Positions 40,254-52,800 of a DNA stretch of 64,000 nt are shown here, piece after piece. The notes under the pieces were generated by a model, which made no database searches, was not told the origin of the DNA, and worked only from the letters and a program-made list of their open reading frames with translations. The translations under genes and the position numbers were made by a program. Numbering within the stretch: position 1 is the first letter of the stretch; the number at the start of each line of letters is the position of its first letter. Source of the stretch: Chrysaora quinquecirrha (lineage: Eukaryota; Cnidaria; Scyphozoa; Semaeostomeae; Pelagiidae); contig JACTAT010000060.1 of the NCBI GenBank assembly GCA_014526335.1, forward strand, positions 912,319 to 976,318, read 5' to 3'.

Positions 40254-41859
40254 AGCAAATAAAAAATTTAACTGGTAAAACTGCACCTGCTGATATTCTT
40301 CAAAGGATTACGTGGATTGCAGTAACCCATGACGACAGAATCGAGAAAATCGAATCAGTGAGAGCATTTCGGACAGGAAACCGATATCTTGCAGAGGTAT
40401 GATTATAACTTTGTTAGTTTTGATTTTGATTGGAAGGGGCTGGACCAGACTGCTGTACTTTACTTTACTTTAAAATTCTTTACTTTCCTTTACTTTGCTT
40501 TACTTTTCTTTACTTTTCTTTAAGATTCTTTACTTTGCTTTACATTGCTTTACTTTACTCTTCTTTAAGATTCTTTACTTTGCTTTACTTTGCTTTACTT
40601 TACTCTTCTTTAAGATTCTTTACTTTGCTTTACTTTGCTTTACTTTACTCTTTTTTAAGATTCTTTACTTTGCTTTACTTTGCTTTACTTCACTCTTCTT
40701 TAAGATTCTTTACTTTGCTTTACTTTGCTTTACTTTACTCTTCTTTAAGATTCTTTACTTTGCTTTACTTTGCTTTACTTTACTCTTCTTTAAGATTCTT
40801 TACTTTGCTTTTACTTTGCTTTACTTTACTCTTCTTTTTTCTTTACTTTGCTTTACATTGCTTTACTTTACTCTTCTTTACTTTTCTTTACTTTACTTTA
40901 CTTTGCTTTACTTTACTCTTCTTTAAGATTCTTTACTTTGCTTTACTTTGCTTTACTTTACTCTTCTTTAAGATTCTTTACTTTGCTTTACTTTGCTTTA
41001 CTTCACTCTTCTTTAAGATTCTTTACTTTGCTTTACTTTGCTTTACTTTACTCTTCTTTAAGATTCTTTACTTTGCTTTACTTTGCTTTACTTCACTCTT
41101 CTTTAAGATTCTTTACTTTGCTTTACTTTGCTTTACTTTACTCTTCTTTAAGATTCTTTACTTTGCTTTACTTTTGCTTTACTTTACTCTTCTTTAAGAT
41201 TCTTTACTTTGCTTTACTTTTGCTTTACTTTACTCTTCTTTAAGATTCTTTACTTTGCTTTACTTTGCTTTACTTCACTCTTCTTTAAGATTCTTTACTT
41301 TGCTTTACTTTGCTTTACTTTACTCTTCTTTAAGATTCTTTACTTTGCTTTACTTTGCTTTACTTTACTCTTCTTTAAGATTCTTTACTTTGCTTTACTT
41401 TGCTTTACTTTACTTTTCTTTAAGATTCTTTACTTTGCTTTACTTTGCTTTACTTTCCTCTTCTTTAAGATTCTTTTCTTTGCTTTACTTCACTATACTT
41501 CACTCTACTTTACTCTACTTGTCCTGTTTTACTTTTCTTTCATAACCACCAATTTGCTTTACTAAATTTGCGTTTCGCGTACTTTACTTTTTTTTGCTTT
41601 TACTGTAACTAGGTTTACCTTAATTTACTCTGCCTTAACCTTGCTTTTCCTTACTCTACTGCCTGTAAACTTGAGTTATTTTCTTGGTTAGGTCGACATT
41701 GTTTTGCCGGAAGATATGACGGTGCGGAAAGCGCACAATATCGGAGAAACGCTGCAACGGAAAATCGAAGAAATGGGTCAAATCGAACGAGCATTTGTTC
41801 ACGTGGACTACGAATTCTGTCATGCGCCGACAGACGAACACAAATATGTAACTGCATAA
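40254..41859 (+). pseudogene. Duplicated last two exons of the CDF gene
   Basis: 40254-40396 and 41692-41859 repeat exons 38002-38144 and 38846-39013 almost exactly. The first differs by CAT to AAT (His to Asn) and one silent change; the second looks identical in protein. Splice sites (TTTGCAG, GGTATGATT, GGTTAG) and the stop TAA 41857-41859 are intact. There is no start or membrane region, so alone it is a fragment. It could serve as an alternative 3' end joined from exon 37909 in the right phase. Confidence 0.85.
40455..41560. repeat. 45-bp higher-order repeat of CTTTA units
   Basis: About 20 units of TTTAAGATTC plus TTTACTTTGC repeats and ending TTTACTCTTC fill the intron between the duplicated exons. 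This produces long false Leu/Phe-rich frames. The original intron has only the simpler array, so amplification came after the duplication. Confidence 0.9.
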
Positions 41860-42234
41860 ATTTATTCAGAAATTTGAAGAAAGTCCAAACTTTTTAGTGA
41901 AAATATGCTAATTTATGCCTAACATATGCTAATTTATGCCTAAAATACTAATTTATGCGTAAATTATGCTGATTAATGCCTTTTCTGCTAATTCATGCTT
42001 ACACTGTGCTAACTTATAGTTTTAGTTTTATTTTGCTATTATAACCTACTCTTTGCCCTAATCAGGTTTACTGCTAATCGATCTTTAATTTGTAATTATT
42101 TATCCATTTTATGTTAAATTCCTTTTTATGTACATTGTGATTTTATTGGTGACTGTAATTTCTCTAGTGTGACGATGTAATTATGCTAATTTATGAAATT
42201 TGTAAATTGTAATTGTGTAAAATATGTAATTATG
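41860..42234 (+). repeat. Duplicated 3' flank of the CDF gene
   Basis: Matches 39014-39290 (ATGCTAATTTATGCC words, TTTACTGCTAATCGATC). It keeps about 107 bp (near 42100-42207) that the first copy lacks between two TTGTAATT words. The match ends where the mariner-type insertion begins in the first copy. Confidence 0.75.
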
Positions 42235-42504
42235 TTTTATAGGGTTATTTAGTTAGTTTGTCTTTTGCTGTATTTTCAGAAAGAGTCTAATCCGATAGCA
42301 AATAATACTCTGCTCGTACATCTGAATGCATTTTTACTTTGCCCTTAAAAATTGCAGTTCGGTAATAAAGACGAACAGAAGTGGGTTAAGTCTTGATCCC
42401 TGGGACACTCCATTTTCTCAATCTGATTGTCTATTCCATCAAAGTAGACAAGCTGAGTTTTACGCCATGTATCACCCCATTTCTACCCCTTCTCAAAATG
42501 TTTT

Positions 42505-42515
42505 TACTTAGTTAT

Positions 42516-42558
<43 letters not shown>

Positions 42559-42668
42559 ATTAGCAATTGAGTTAGTAAGTTAGTTAGCAAGTTAGTCATT
42601 TAGTAAGTTAGTTAATGAGTTAGCTACATAGTTAGCTATTTAGTCAGTCAGTTAGTTAGTTAGTTAGT
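42505..42668. repeat. (TTAG)n microsatellite upstream of Rab27
   Basis: Imperfect TTAG/TTAC units about 200-360 bp before the Rab27 start codon. No TATA or other promoter element is evident. Confidence 0.9.
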
Positions 42669-42867
42669 GAGGTACTTATCTGGTTTGGTTAGTCAGTCAC
42701 CCAGGAAGTATCGAATTGTTTTTCTATCCCTCCCGCCCAGGTTCTTGGACATTCGTCGGGCTACCGAGAATTCTCGTCGAAATCTAAACAATAGAAGCGA
42801 TTTCCCAATTGTTATGGTTGACAGCATCTGTTGGCTTCGCGAAAAGGAAGACTAAAAGATCAACAAG

Positions 42868-45800
42868 ATGGCGTCGGATTCACATCAAATCGCTGACTAC
42901 GATTATCTCATAAAACTTTTAGCTTTGGGCGATTCTGGAGTTGGCAAAACAAGTTTTCTTTTTCAATATACAGAAGGGAAATTCAATCCTAAATTTATAT
43001 CGACTGTGGGCATTGATTTTCGAGAAAAACACAAGGTAATCCTTCATTATTTTTTTGTGGCCTAACAAAATTTCATATATTTTTAGAAATTCAATGTTGT
43101 TTTGCCGTGGTTATTGAGCTAAGAAACAGTTAAAATAAGTATTTAGAATATCATTAAGCAAACGACGCGTACGTTAGCTAAATTACATTGAGAATTATGG
43201 ACTAGTTATAGCATTTGTAAACTTTTTAGAATTTAAAGTACGGCAGCCCAGGGCCAGGCTAAAATCTCAAATCGAACTAAGGCTACCTGGCTAGATATAA
43301 CATTTGTTTTTATGGATATTCGCTGTTATTTTGAGTTGTTATTCCAGCTAATACATAGCTGAAACAATCATATAAATAAACAAATAGCTTATGTTGAAAC
43401 TAAAGAGAAAACATTGTACTGGTCTGGTGGTTGGTTTTGGCTTTGCAAGCAAGAGTGAGCTCATTGCCTTTTAGAATATACCTCCAAAAAAACCTGTTAA
43501 AATTTTTCTGAAAATTTCTGAAAGAGATTCACCTGCGTTTAATGCCTAATGCTGTTTAATTGCCAGATAACTGCACCTTTATTTCACTCCACAATAGTTA
43601 ATTGATGTTTTAGAGCAATTTCAGCACTCAATCCCAGTTCAAAATCAAATTTTTTTTTGCAATCCCTGATAGCTTTTGGAGGGCAGATGTTGTTCATAAG
43701 AATGACAATCAAATAGTGAAACACTGAGAAATTTGGCACTTCTGGTGAAAATATGTATCTTCCCTGTGAAGACCTTTGTTATACAATTAAACTCGTTTCA
43801 TTTACCCACACAACCTGAATTGCTGGTACACCCTCAATCTGGAAAATTTACTAAATTATCACTCCCTCCAAAGCACTCCTAATCTGACGAAAATTGGGTT
43901 TTGTTATTTGAAGAAACTTGCTTACTAAATATATAATAATATTTATGGTACTGAAGAAGGCTTTACATAGTCGAAACACAAAGTCAAACCCAAGGACAGC
44001 TTTGGGCTGTATGACTCAGAGAGTTACTTAGCAATTTCATGGGCTTTTGGGCTCAGTGGAATTATCAGTTGCTCTCGGACCATGCAGTCTTAGGTTTGAA
44101 CGATGTTATCGATTGTGGTATGCAACCTGTTTAAAGTGAAAATAACATATATAGGGACGTTAGGCAGAAAGGGAGGTGTACGTTTTTGAAATAACTATAT
44201 TGGTATATAGAACTTAACATTGATTTTGAAGTATAAACAGATATGTGTCAAACATCGGATATCTTTATCACATCTGGCACCAAGGACATTTTTATTTTGC
44301 CTCATGAGATGAAAATTTATTTCCAATTTTAACCTTGTTTACGAGGCAAATCAAGGCATCTCGTATTTGCAGAAAAATGAAATTTGCGGTTTTTAATAAA
44401 TGAAACCTTGCCAGGGAGATATTATTAAATATTTAAAGGGTTATAAAAAATTTATGAAAATTTCCAAAATATTCTTTAAAAACAGAGAATTTTGATTCTT
44501 AGCCAAAGCTAATCCTATGTTAATCTTGTATTAATGAAGAGAAACTTAAAATAAGAAAAAACCTTGGGATTTGTCATCTGCACATGGATAATTAGCTAGC
44601 TTGTGAACCTCAACATTTCATTTCATTTCCTGCTTCATCCTTAATTCGCTTTTTGGAAACTTATAATCTCTGAAAATCGACGGAGATTTCAATGATGTGT
44701 TTAGAAGGTTTTCTAAGTTCTTGGGGCTCCCTTCTTAGAAAAAAGATATTCAAGGTTATAAAAAGTCCTTTAGTTTAGGGCACATAGTCAAGGTTAATTG
44801 TGGGATGTGTGTATATGCATAATGGGGGTTGAGCAAGGTTGTTTGGTTGTTCACCCCTGAGATTCTATCCTTTGCTTTTGCTGTCTTAATGTGAGACTTC
44901 TACCATTTCTAAAGTCACTAGAAATTGGCTCAGTACTAAAATTTCTTTAAATTTCCCGATTTTGAGTGCTAAAAGTTTCTTAAAAGTTTCTTGAATATCT
45001 ATATTTGTGACATACAGTAGTTAATTGTAACCGAATGATGTTTCAAAACTCATTTATAAATCTTATTGAAACGCTTGTTTCTTTCTAATTTTTCTGCTTG
45101 TTGCAAAAATGCTTTGTTGCAGACAAAAACGAGACATTAATTTAGAGACGTAAATTTAAGTTTCTTAAACTAAAACATTTGTAGTGTTGGGGTTTCTAAA
45201 ATTGACTTTCGATGATTGGGGTTTATAAAATTCACGTGCAGTGCTAAGGTTTATATACCCAGGGATACCCAGTTGTCTCTATGTATCGAAAGAGAAACAT
45301 GCTTCGTCGGCAACAAAAACGAAGCCCTTTCTTGCCACATGTTTCTGAAACAACCTCAAATTTCTTTCCTTTAAGAGCTGTATGACGTCATTTCCGATTA
45401 ATGCTGCCAGGATCGGCTTTCTTTTTGGTTTAGCCATTGAAGTGTCCTTGATATCGTACGATAGGGACTCAGCTTGTTTCGAAAGAGAAACATTTTTTCG
45501 CAACAAAAGTGGAACACTATCTTAACACAATTTTGTATTTATTTCCTTGAAGAACCATATGTATGACATCATTCTCGATTAACGCTGCTAGAAGCGTTTC
45601 CTCTCTGTATGGCCATTTAGAGGTCTTTGCTTTTGTACGATTGCACCATCCGAAATCACGAAGAGGCCTCAAAATTGTGCAGTACAACTTACGCACTTTC
45701 GCAGTAGAACCTAGAGTCAGGACGGGGGCAGAAGCAGCTAATTCAGGGAAGAAATAGGAAAATGCAACAATTTCCCAGTTTTATGAGGGCAAAGGGGGCA

Positions 45801-48800
45801 AACGCCCCCGCTACCCCAATGCTTCCAGCGTCCCTGGCTGGAGTCCCCATTTATTGCCAAATTTGATATTTGAGTAACAAGTTTTGTGAGACCTCTCTCA
45901 CATGACGGTCACCAAAACAACTCGGTTACCGAAAACCCTTGATTTTTTTAATACTGAAAACTTTATTGATAGGAGTATTACCCTGAATTATGTCAGCGCC
46001 CCGTCGAAAAAGTACCTTTTTCGATTAAGTGCCTCTCTTAAAACCTTAATAATTAAATTAGGAAATTCAGTTGTGAAAGAAAGGATTACGTTGATTATGT
46101 TGTGGTATTCACTATGGCTGTGGGTATCTAATATTCTTTTAGAAGTGAAAATATTCTCTGTTGCCAACAATATTATCAAAAGTTGTGGTTTCTTCATAGA
46201 TATGAGTGGATATGCTTGATAAATCGCCTTAATTATATGCAGTAACGATGTGTTTAGAATCTTGCTATTTCCTCAGCTCTTTTGGTAACCGGCAATACAT
46301 TCCTATGTCTGTTTTTCTCCACCGTACATCCCATACTCGTCCAGTGGCTCAACTTGACGTTGTTATAAATGCCGTGCGATTGTCGAGCAACTGCCATACG
46401 GCATGTCAAAATGGGTCGTGCCAAGACTTTTGCTCGAGCTAAAATCAATGGTTGATTCATCATCATGCTACCGCCGTGCAAAAGATTGTGTCTTTGACAC
46501 TGCGCGACTCTCTTGCGACGTCTAAACTCGGCCCAAAAATACAGGCGTCACATTCTCCCACAGTAAAGCCAAAGCACTCTTTCAGTTTTTCATTTTCGTT
46601 TTTCTAGCATCATCGTGCTCTGAACCCAGATGGAACAAGATCAAACAAAGCACAAAGAGTTCATTTACAGCTATGGGACACAGCAGGACAAGAGAGGTAA
46701 ATTTGTGCGTAGTGGGTTAGACTAGTCTTTATAATAAATCGTCGGGACTAGTTTGTTTTTATTCTATGCTTCTTACTCTTAGATACTCTTGTAAATAATT
46801 AGTCAGTCAGTCAGTCAGTCAGTCAGTCAGTCAGTCACTCAGTCACTCAGTCACTCAGTCACTCAGTCAATGTGAAGTAAATGTAAAGTCAGCTTGAATG
46901 ACAAGAAAGAGAATCGTCTCCCGAATGTCGTCTGACTCTGTGTGTTCTCTGCGCGCCCGTAAAACTAAAGCAGCTAAAGATCCTTAAAGCCTGGCTCTCA
47001 TATATCGCAGACCATCAGCGATCATGGCCTTGCGATGCTTACAATTTATGAGAACATGAGTTTTCAATGATCGGCGACCATGGATGACCGTCACCGACGT
47101 TCTGCGATCAGGCTTGCGACATATGAGAACCAGATTTTACTTCGAACGATCCCGCCTACAGGCCCTCGCTCTTGGAATCGCCGAGACAATTCACAGTTCT
47201 ATGTCTTTTCTTTAGGTTTAGAAGTTTAACAGCAGCTTTCTTTAGAGACGCGATGGGTTTCTTATTGATGTTTGATCTAACTCATGAAGAATCCTTTGTC
47301 AATGTTAGAAGTTGGTTATCGCAACTTCAGACGCATGCGTATAGTGAAGACCCAATGATTGGTGAGTGTGATATTCTCTGTATGTGTGCCTATGTGCCTG
47401 TTTGCTGTATCTTCTGCAACACAATGTTACATTGCACAATGTACACATCATTCGTCATTCAATAGACTGTTGCAAGATTTCTCTTCAAAACGTTAGTAGC
47501 TATGATTTCTGTCAAACCCGAAATAGAATTAAATATTTTGATCCTTTAGATACCTTAACCTTTTTGTGGAATTGTTATTTTATCTAATCTCCGGTTTCCA
47601 GGTTCCTTTTATACAGCTTTTACAGGCGTCTTCACTTCACTGCAAGCTGACAAACATCTCCGTTTCATACCGTATTTGTTTTCATTCTTGTTTTCATTAG
47701 CATCTTCATTTCATACCGCATTGATATGCATGTAAATTTCATATTGTGTATTGAATTCGCTAACTTCTTCGTTTCTTTGCGTGATCAGCATCTTCATTTC
47801 ATACCGTACTATTCACTAGCATCTTTATGGCATATGATATTCTTAAGCATTTTTATTTCATGCAATATTTATTAGCATCTTCTTTCCTACTGCATTCATT
47901 AGCATCCCCATTTCATACTGTATTCATTAGCATCTTCATTTCTAATCATATTCTTTAGCATCTGTATTTCATGCCATATTCATTCGCATCTTCATTTCGT
48001 GCCATATTCATTAGCATCTTCATTTCTAATCATGTTCATTAGCATTTTCGTTTCTTAGTGTATTTCAATCTTCACTTCACACCATATTTAGTGGTGTCTT
48101 CATTTCATATCATATTCACTAGAAACTTGATTTCATGTTATATTAATTGGCATTTTATTTTATTCATGGCCTCTGCAATCATTAGCTTCTTTGTTAATAT
48201 CATTTTCATTAGCATCCCCCACTCAGGGTTTTCATACCTCTCCCCATATCTTTTACTTTTTAATGGCAATGGTCTTTTTAGCAGAAATGGTAACAAACTT
48301 TTTGAAGTCTAGTACTTTTCCAAAACACAATCTAAACCAGTTTGTTTTTTAGTTTTATTCAATTTGTAATTACTCGTTGGATGAGATCAAGGGTTGAATG
48401 AAAAAGGTTAAATATGTTATTTGAATATATCATAACTTATATACACTATTTTCTTTTAGTTTTAATTGGTAATAAAGCCGATTTAGAAGACGAAAGACGA
48501 GTTGATGTCGAAGATGCCAAAGCCCTTGCTGATAGTTTAGGCCTAAAATATTTCGAGACAAGTGCAGCTACTGGTGCCAATGTTGAAGAAGCAATTGACG
48601 CCTTACTTGATTTGGTATGTGATTTTATTTTGCTTGAAAAGCCTAAGGTTATATAAGAGAATACTTGCTATAAAAGAGAATAAATGAGGAATACCAGAGT
48701 CCAGCAGAGCTGAATTCCTTATAGCAGTTTTGATGGTTTAGTAGTATAGACTTGAAAAGTTGCCCGTGATGCAGTGTATGAATGATGGTTGACATTTTAG

Positions 48801-51109
48801 AATGAAGAGGAACAGTGTATTGAGTGCCAACCAGTTGCTAAGACCACAGAAGCAGATAGATAAGGAAAGCTGGAAGCTGGTGAAGAAGCTGACATGGATG
48901 AGGAAAGCTGTATTCGAAAATAACAGATTTGATAGTTTAGTAGTATTATAGACTAGCAATGTTGCCATGATGCAGTGTACAAATGAAGGTTTAAGTTTTA
49001 TGATGAAAGTGAATTGATGTATTGAGTATCAACCAGTTGCCAGGACAGCAGAAGTAGATAGATAAGGAAAGCTGAAGTCGGGTGGGGAAGCTGAACTTGA
49101 GATTTGAAAACAGATTTGATAGCTTAGTAGTATTAAAGACTAGCAATGTTGCCCCTGATGCAGTGTACAAATGAAGGTTAAAGTTTTATAATGAAAGTTA
49201 ATTGATGTATTGAGTATCAGCCACTTGCCAGGACCACAGAAGTAGATAGATAAGGAAAGCTGAAGTCGGGGGAGGAAGCTGAATTTCAAAATAACAGATT
49301 TAATAGTTTAGTAGTATTATAAGACTAGCAAAGTTGCCCATGATGCAGTGTACAAATGAAAGTTGAGATTTAATGCGAGTGAAATGGCCTATTTGCGTGA
49401 AACCAATCGCTAGGACCACAGATCAAAGCTGAAATTTAAAATAACTGATTTGACAGATTAGTAGTATTATGTACTAGAAGGTTGGGGTTTAATGAAAGTG
49501 AAATTGTGCATTGATTGCTAACCAGTTGCTAGGACCACAGACGTAGATGGATAATGAAACCTGAATTTGGGTGAGGAAGCTGAAATGGATAAGGAAAGCT
49601 GGAATTCAATGTAACAAATTTGATTGTTTAGTAGTATTATAGACTAGCAATGTTGCCCGTGATGCAGTGTACAATTGAAGGTTGAGGTTTAATGAAGGTG
49701 AAATAGTGTAGTGAGTCCAAACCAGTCTCCATGGTAACAGACGTAGATTGATAAGGAAACCTGAAATTGGTTGAGGAAGCTTAGATGGGTAAAAAAAAGC
49801 TGGAACTCAGAATAACAAATTTGATTGCTTAGTAGTATTTTAGACTAGCAATGTTGCCCGTGATGCAGTGTAGTAATGGAGGTTGAGGTTTAATGAAGAC
49901 GAAATGGTGTATTGATGTATTGAGTGCCAGCCAGCTGCTTGGACCACAGGGGTACATAGATAAAGAAAGCTGAAGTCCAGTGAGGAAGCTGAATTTCAAA
50001 ATAACAGATTTGATAGTTTAGAAGTATTATATAGACTAGCAAAGTTGCCCGTGATGCAGTGTAAAATGAAGGTTGAGAAAATGGCCTATTTGAGTGCAAA
50101 CCAATTGCTAGGACCACAGAGCAAAGCTGAAATTCAAGATAACTGATGTGAAAGATTAATAGTATTATAGACTAGCAATGTTGCCTGTGATGCAGTGTAC
50201 AAATGAAGGTTGAGGTTTAATGAAAGTGAAATTGTGCATTGAGTGCTAAACAGTTGCTAGGACCACAGACGTAGATAGATAATAAAACCTGAAATCGGGC
50301 GAGTAAGCTGACATGGATAAAAAAAGCTGGAATTCAAAATAACAAATTTGATTGTTTAGTAGTATTATAGACTAGCAATGTTGCCCGTGATGCAGTGTAC
50401 AAATAAAGGTTGAGGTTTAATGAAGGTCAAATAGTGTAGTGAGTCCATAACAGTCTCTATGGCCACACACGTAGATAGATAAGGAAACCTGAAATTGGGC
50501 GAGGAAGCTGAAATGGATAAGGAAATCTGGAATTCAATGTAACAAATTTGATTCTTTAGTAGTATTATAGACTAGCAAAGTTGCCCGTGATGCAAAGAAC
50601 AAATGAAGACTAAGATTTTACAATTAAAATGTAATGGCCTATTTGAGTACCAACCAGTTACTAGGACTACATCAGTAGATAGATAAGGAAACCTGAAATC
50701 GTGTGAGGAAGCTGAAATGGATAAGGAAAGCTGTAATTCAATTAGCAGATTTGATTGTTTAGTAGTATTATAGACTAAGCAATTTTGCCCGTGATGCAGT
50801 GTACAAATGAAGGTTGAGGTTTAATCAAGATGAAATGGTGTGTTGGGCACCAGCCATTAGCTAGAACCAAACAAGTAGGTAGATGAGTGACTGCTCAACC
50901 CAGGCTGCGGCCTGGCTCTGATGCTACCATGACTTGGGATCGAACCCCAATCTAACATATATAATTTATCTCAGGTCATGGAACAAATGGAGCGATGTGT
51001 GGATAAATCGACACTACCCCCTGGTTTCATGAATGGAATCGAACGTGGACATAAACTGAAAGAAGTAGACGAGGCAGACGAAGACCGGAGAAACACATGT
51101 AACTGTTAA
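42868..51109 (+). CDS. RAB27: Rab27 small GTPase, complete, 5 exons (230 aa)
   Basis: Exons 42868-43035, 46608-46696, 47216-47361, 48460-48614, 50975-51109; all phases agree. Rab27 sits on secretory vesicles and lysosome-related organelles and recruits effectors for docking. Motifs: P-loop GDSGVGKTS, switch [10 protein letters not shown] (Thr for Mg), DTAGQER, NKAD and ETSAA for guanine binding. Rab27-specific marks are the long insert before the WDTAG strand ([19 protein letters not shown]), [16 protein letters not shown], and the tail [10 protein letters not shown]. It ends C-N-C, a CXC double-geranylgeranyl signal. The ATG (CAAGATGGCG) is a strong start and the N-terminus [14 protein letters not shown] is standard. 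Introns are large and repeat-filled. Confidence 0.95.
43955..44130 (+). repeat. Family 1 SINE-like copy in Rab27 intron 1
   Basis: CTTTGGGCTGTATGACTCAG, GGGCTCAGTGG (A-box-like), CTTAGGTTTGAACG (B-box-like) and TGTGGTATGCAACC. The rest of the intron (43036-46607) is AT-rich; I recognise only the duplication at 45278. Confidence 0.65.
45278..45645 (+). repeat. Diverged tandem duplication, about 200-bp unit
   Basis: TCGAAAGAGAAACAT starts each unit (45287 and 45479). GCAACAAAA, TTTCCTT, GTATGAC, CATT and GATTAA are shared, with GCTGC and GGTTTAGCCATT / GTATGGCCATT. There are no convincing coding features. Confidence 0.6.
46800..46868. repeat. (AGTC)n microsatellite
   Basis: About 17 units in Rab27 intron 2; the last few are AGTCACTC. 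Confidence 0.95.
46985..47135. mobile_element. MITE-like palindromic element, family B
   Basis: Left GCCTGGCTCTCATATATCGC and right GCGACATATGAGAACCAG are inverted. The interior has complementary GATCATGG / GACCATGG words. About 150 bp, in Rab27 intron 2, ending 80 bp before exon 3. Confidence 0.6.
47640..48240 (+). repeat. 28-bp minisatellite (CATTAGCATCTTCATTTCATAC type)
   Basis: About 20 imperfect units in Rab27 intron 3, all in one orientation. Confidence 0.85.
48700..50965 (+). repeat. Satellite-like array of about 190-bp units ending in a family 2 SINE
   Basis: About 12 units in the last Rab27 intron. TTGCCCGTGATGCAGTGTA-type words lie near 48759, 48961, 49149, 49335, 49653, 49854, 50045, 50179, 50380, 50580 and 50787, mostly 186-206 bp apart. 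Some units carry deletions. Each includes GAAATGGTGTATTGAGTGCC and GTTGCTAGGACCACAGA, words shared with the SINE at 2640-2830. The last unit runs into a fuller SINE-like copy (50800-50965, minus strand, with GGGATCGAACCCC). Confidence 0.85.
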
Positions 51110-51640
51110 AAAATTTGATAATTTTCCTAATTTCCTTGTATATACCTATTCAGTTATTTAAGGCCGACGGCCATGATCTAATAGCCGTGCTCGTTTCGAG
51201 AGTAAAGGCTGTTTTAGGTAGGTAAAGATGAATATCCTTTAAGCTATCTTATCCTGTTGTTGATAAAGAGATGTACTTGCTATTGAAGATGATGTACTGA
51301 ACATTATTTACTATCCGTACGAAACTATACTATTTTGAGTAAAGGCCTTCGTTCTTGTAAATTGTCCTCGTTTATCATTCCCGTCTAATGGACACGAATG
51401 ATGCAGTAAAGGTAGTAAGTAGGCTTAGATAATAAATGATATAAAACATTGGTTTGAAAATAGGCCCTTTCTTTTTCTTAACGCTTAAAATACATGCCTT
51501 CTTGAAATTCTAAATAGTTATACGCGCCTGGGGCGTCAAATGAAAGTAATATGGTATAGTCCATACAATAAATATATCTAAATATGGGATAAACGGTAAT
51601 GGGAGGCTGAAACTAAGAAGATTAATTAAGACGTCATTTA
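51110..51640 (+). other. Rab27 3' flank
   Basis: AT-rich, presumably 3' UTR and intergenic DNA. AATAAA-like words occur near 51432 and 51570. No gene is seen. Confidence 0.45.
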
Positions 51641-52800
51641 TTAAGATGCTAATGATGTATGAAATGAAGATGCTAATGATGACATGAAAATACACTTTTT
51701 TTATAAGAACCAGGAAATTTCGATTGAGGCTGGCTGTTCTTAAGTTTTTGCCATTTTTGAGCCTGAAATGTTCTTAATCTGTTCTTAATTCCTCGGCTAC
51801 TTACTGCTGTCAATAATATTTTTCAGTGAATGTCTGGAATGGTAGTATGTTTGTATAAAAATGCAGCATGCTTTTCTCTTTGTTCACTTGCTTTTTACAT
51901 TCAGTCTGACTGTCTTACTGTCATGTTAGGCTGATATTCTTAGGGCTTATGAAAAGGCCAGCCTCAGCTTGTTCTTACATTGTTCTTAAAATCTGAGCAA
52001 AATCCAGGCTCGTGTTCTTATAAAATTGTTCTTATGAAAAAAGAGTGTAAGATGCCAATGATTTTGCTTGAAGTGAAGCTACTAACGAATAGTTGTGATA
52101 AGTAGATGCTGATAAATACGGAACAAGAATCGAAGTTGTTATTAAATATGGTACAAAATGAAGATGGTATAATATGGTATGCTAATAAGTGTAGTTATGA
52201 CAGCTTATGAATTCAGTTTGAAAAAATGAAGATTCTATTAAATACGGTATTAATGAAGATACTAATGAATATGGTATGAAATATGAATGCTTATAATACG
52301 GTATGAAATGAAGATGCAAATGAATATGGTATGAAATGTAGATGACAATGACTACGGTATGAAATGAAGATACTAATGAATATGGTATGAAATGAAAATG
52401 CTTATAATACGGTATGAAGCTAACGAAGATGCTAATGAAAGCGATATCGTATTCATTGCCATCTTCGTTTCATGCCATATTCATTAGCATCTACATTTCA
52501 TACTGCTTTCACTAGCATCTACATTTCATACTGCTTTCATTAGCATCTTCATTTCATACTGTATTCATCAGCATCTTCATTTCATACTGCTTTCAATAAA
52601 ATCTTCATTTCATACCGTATTCAATAGCATCTTCATTTCATACCGGATCAATGAGCACTTTCGCTTTTTGCTGCATTTTTTGGCATCTTCACTTCATTTC
52701 ATACCACATAAATATCATGCTGCATTCATACTTGCAGCTTTTATTTTTAAGGTATTTCTTCCTCATTCCATATTATTCATTAGCATCTCAACACTGTAGG
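51640..52800. repeat. 28-bp minisatellite in divergent orientation, split by a MITE
   Basis: Reverse-strand units (TATGGTATGAAATGAAGATGC) run from 51645 to about 52440. Forward units (CATTAGCATCTTCATTTCATAC) run from 52440 to about 52790. A family C MITE interrupts the first arm at 51691-52049. The two arms could form a large hairpin. Confidence 0.85.
51691..52049. mobile_element. MITE-like element, family C, inside the minisatellite
   Basis: Left TACACTTTTTTTATAAGAAC and right GTTCTTATGAAAAAAGAGTGTA, TA at both edges, 359 bp, no coding content. Confidence 0.75.

Noticed and set aside
40430..41565. Four overlapping Leu/Phe/Tyr-rich frames that look like membrane proteins
   Set aside because: They are translations of the CTTTA/45-bp repeat between duplicated CDF exons.
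45902..46219. 105-codon frame in Rab27 intron 1
   Set aside because: AT-rich, no family features, not flanked by usable splice sites; chance frame.
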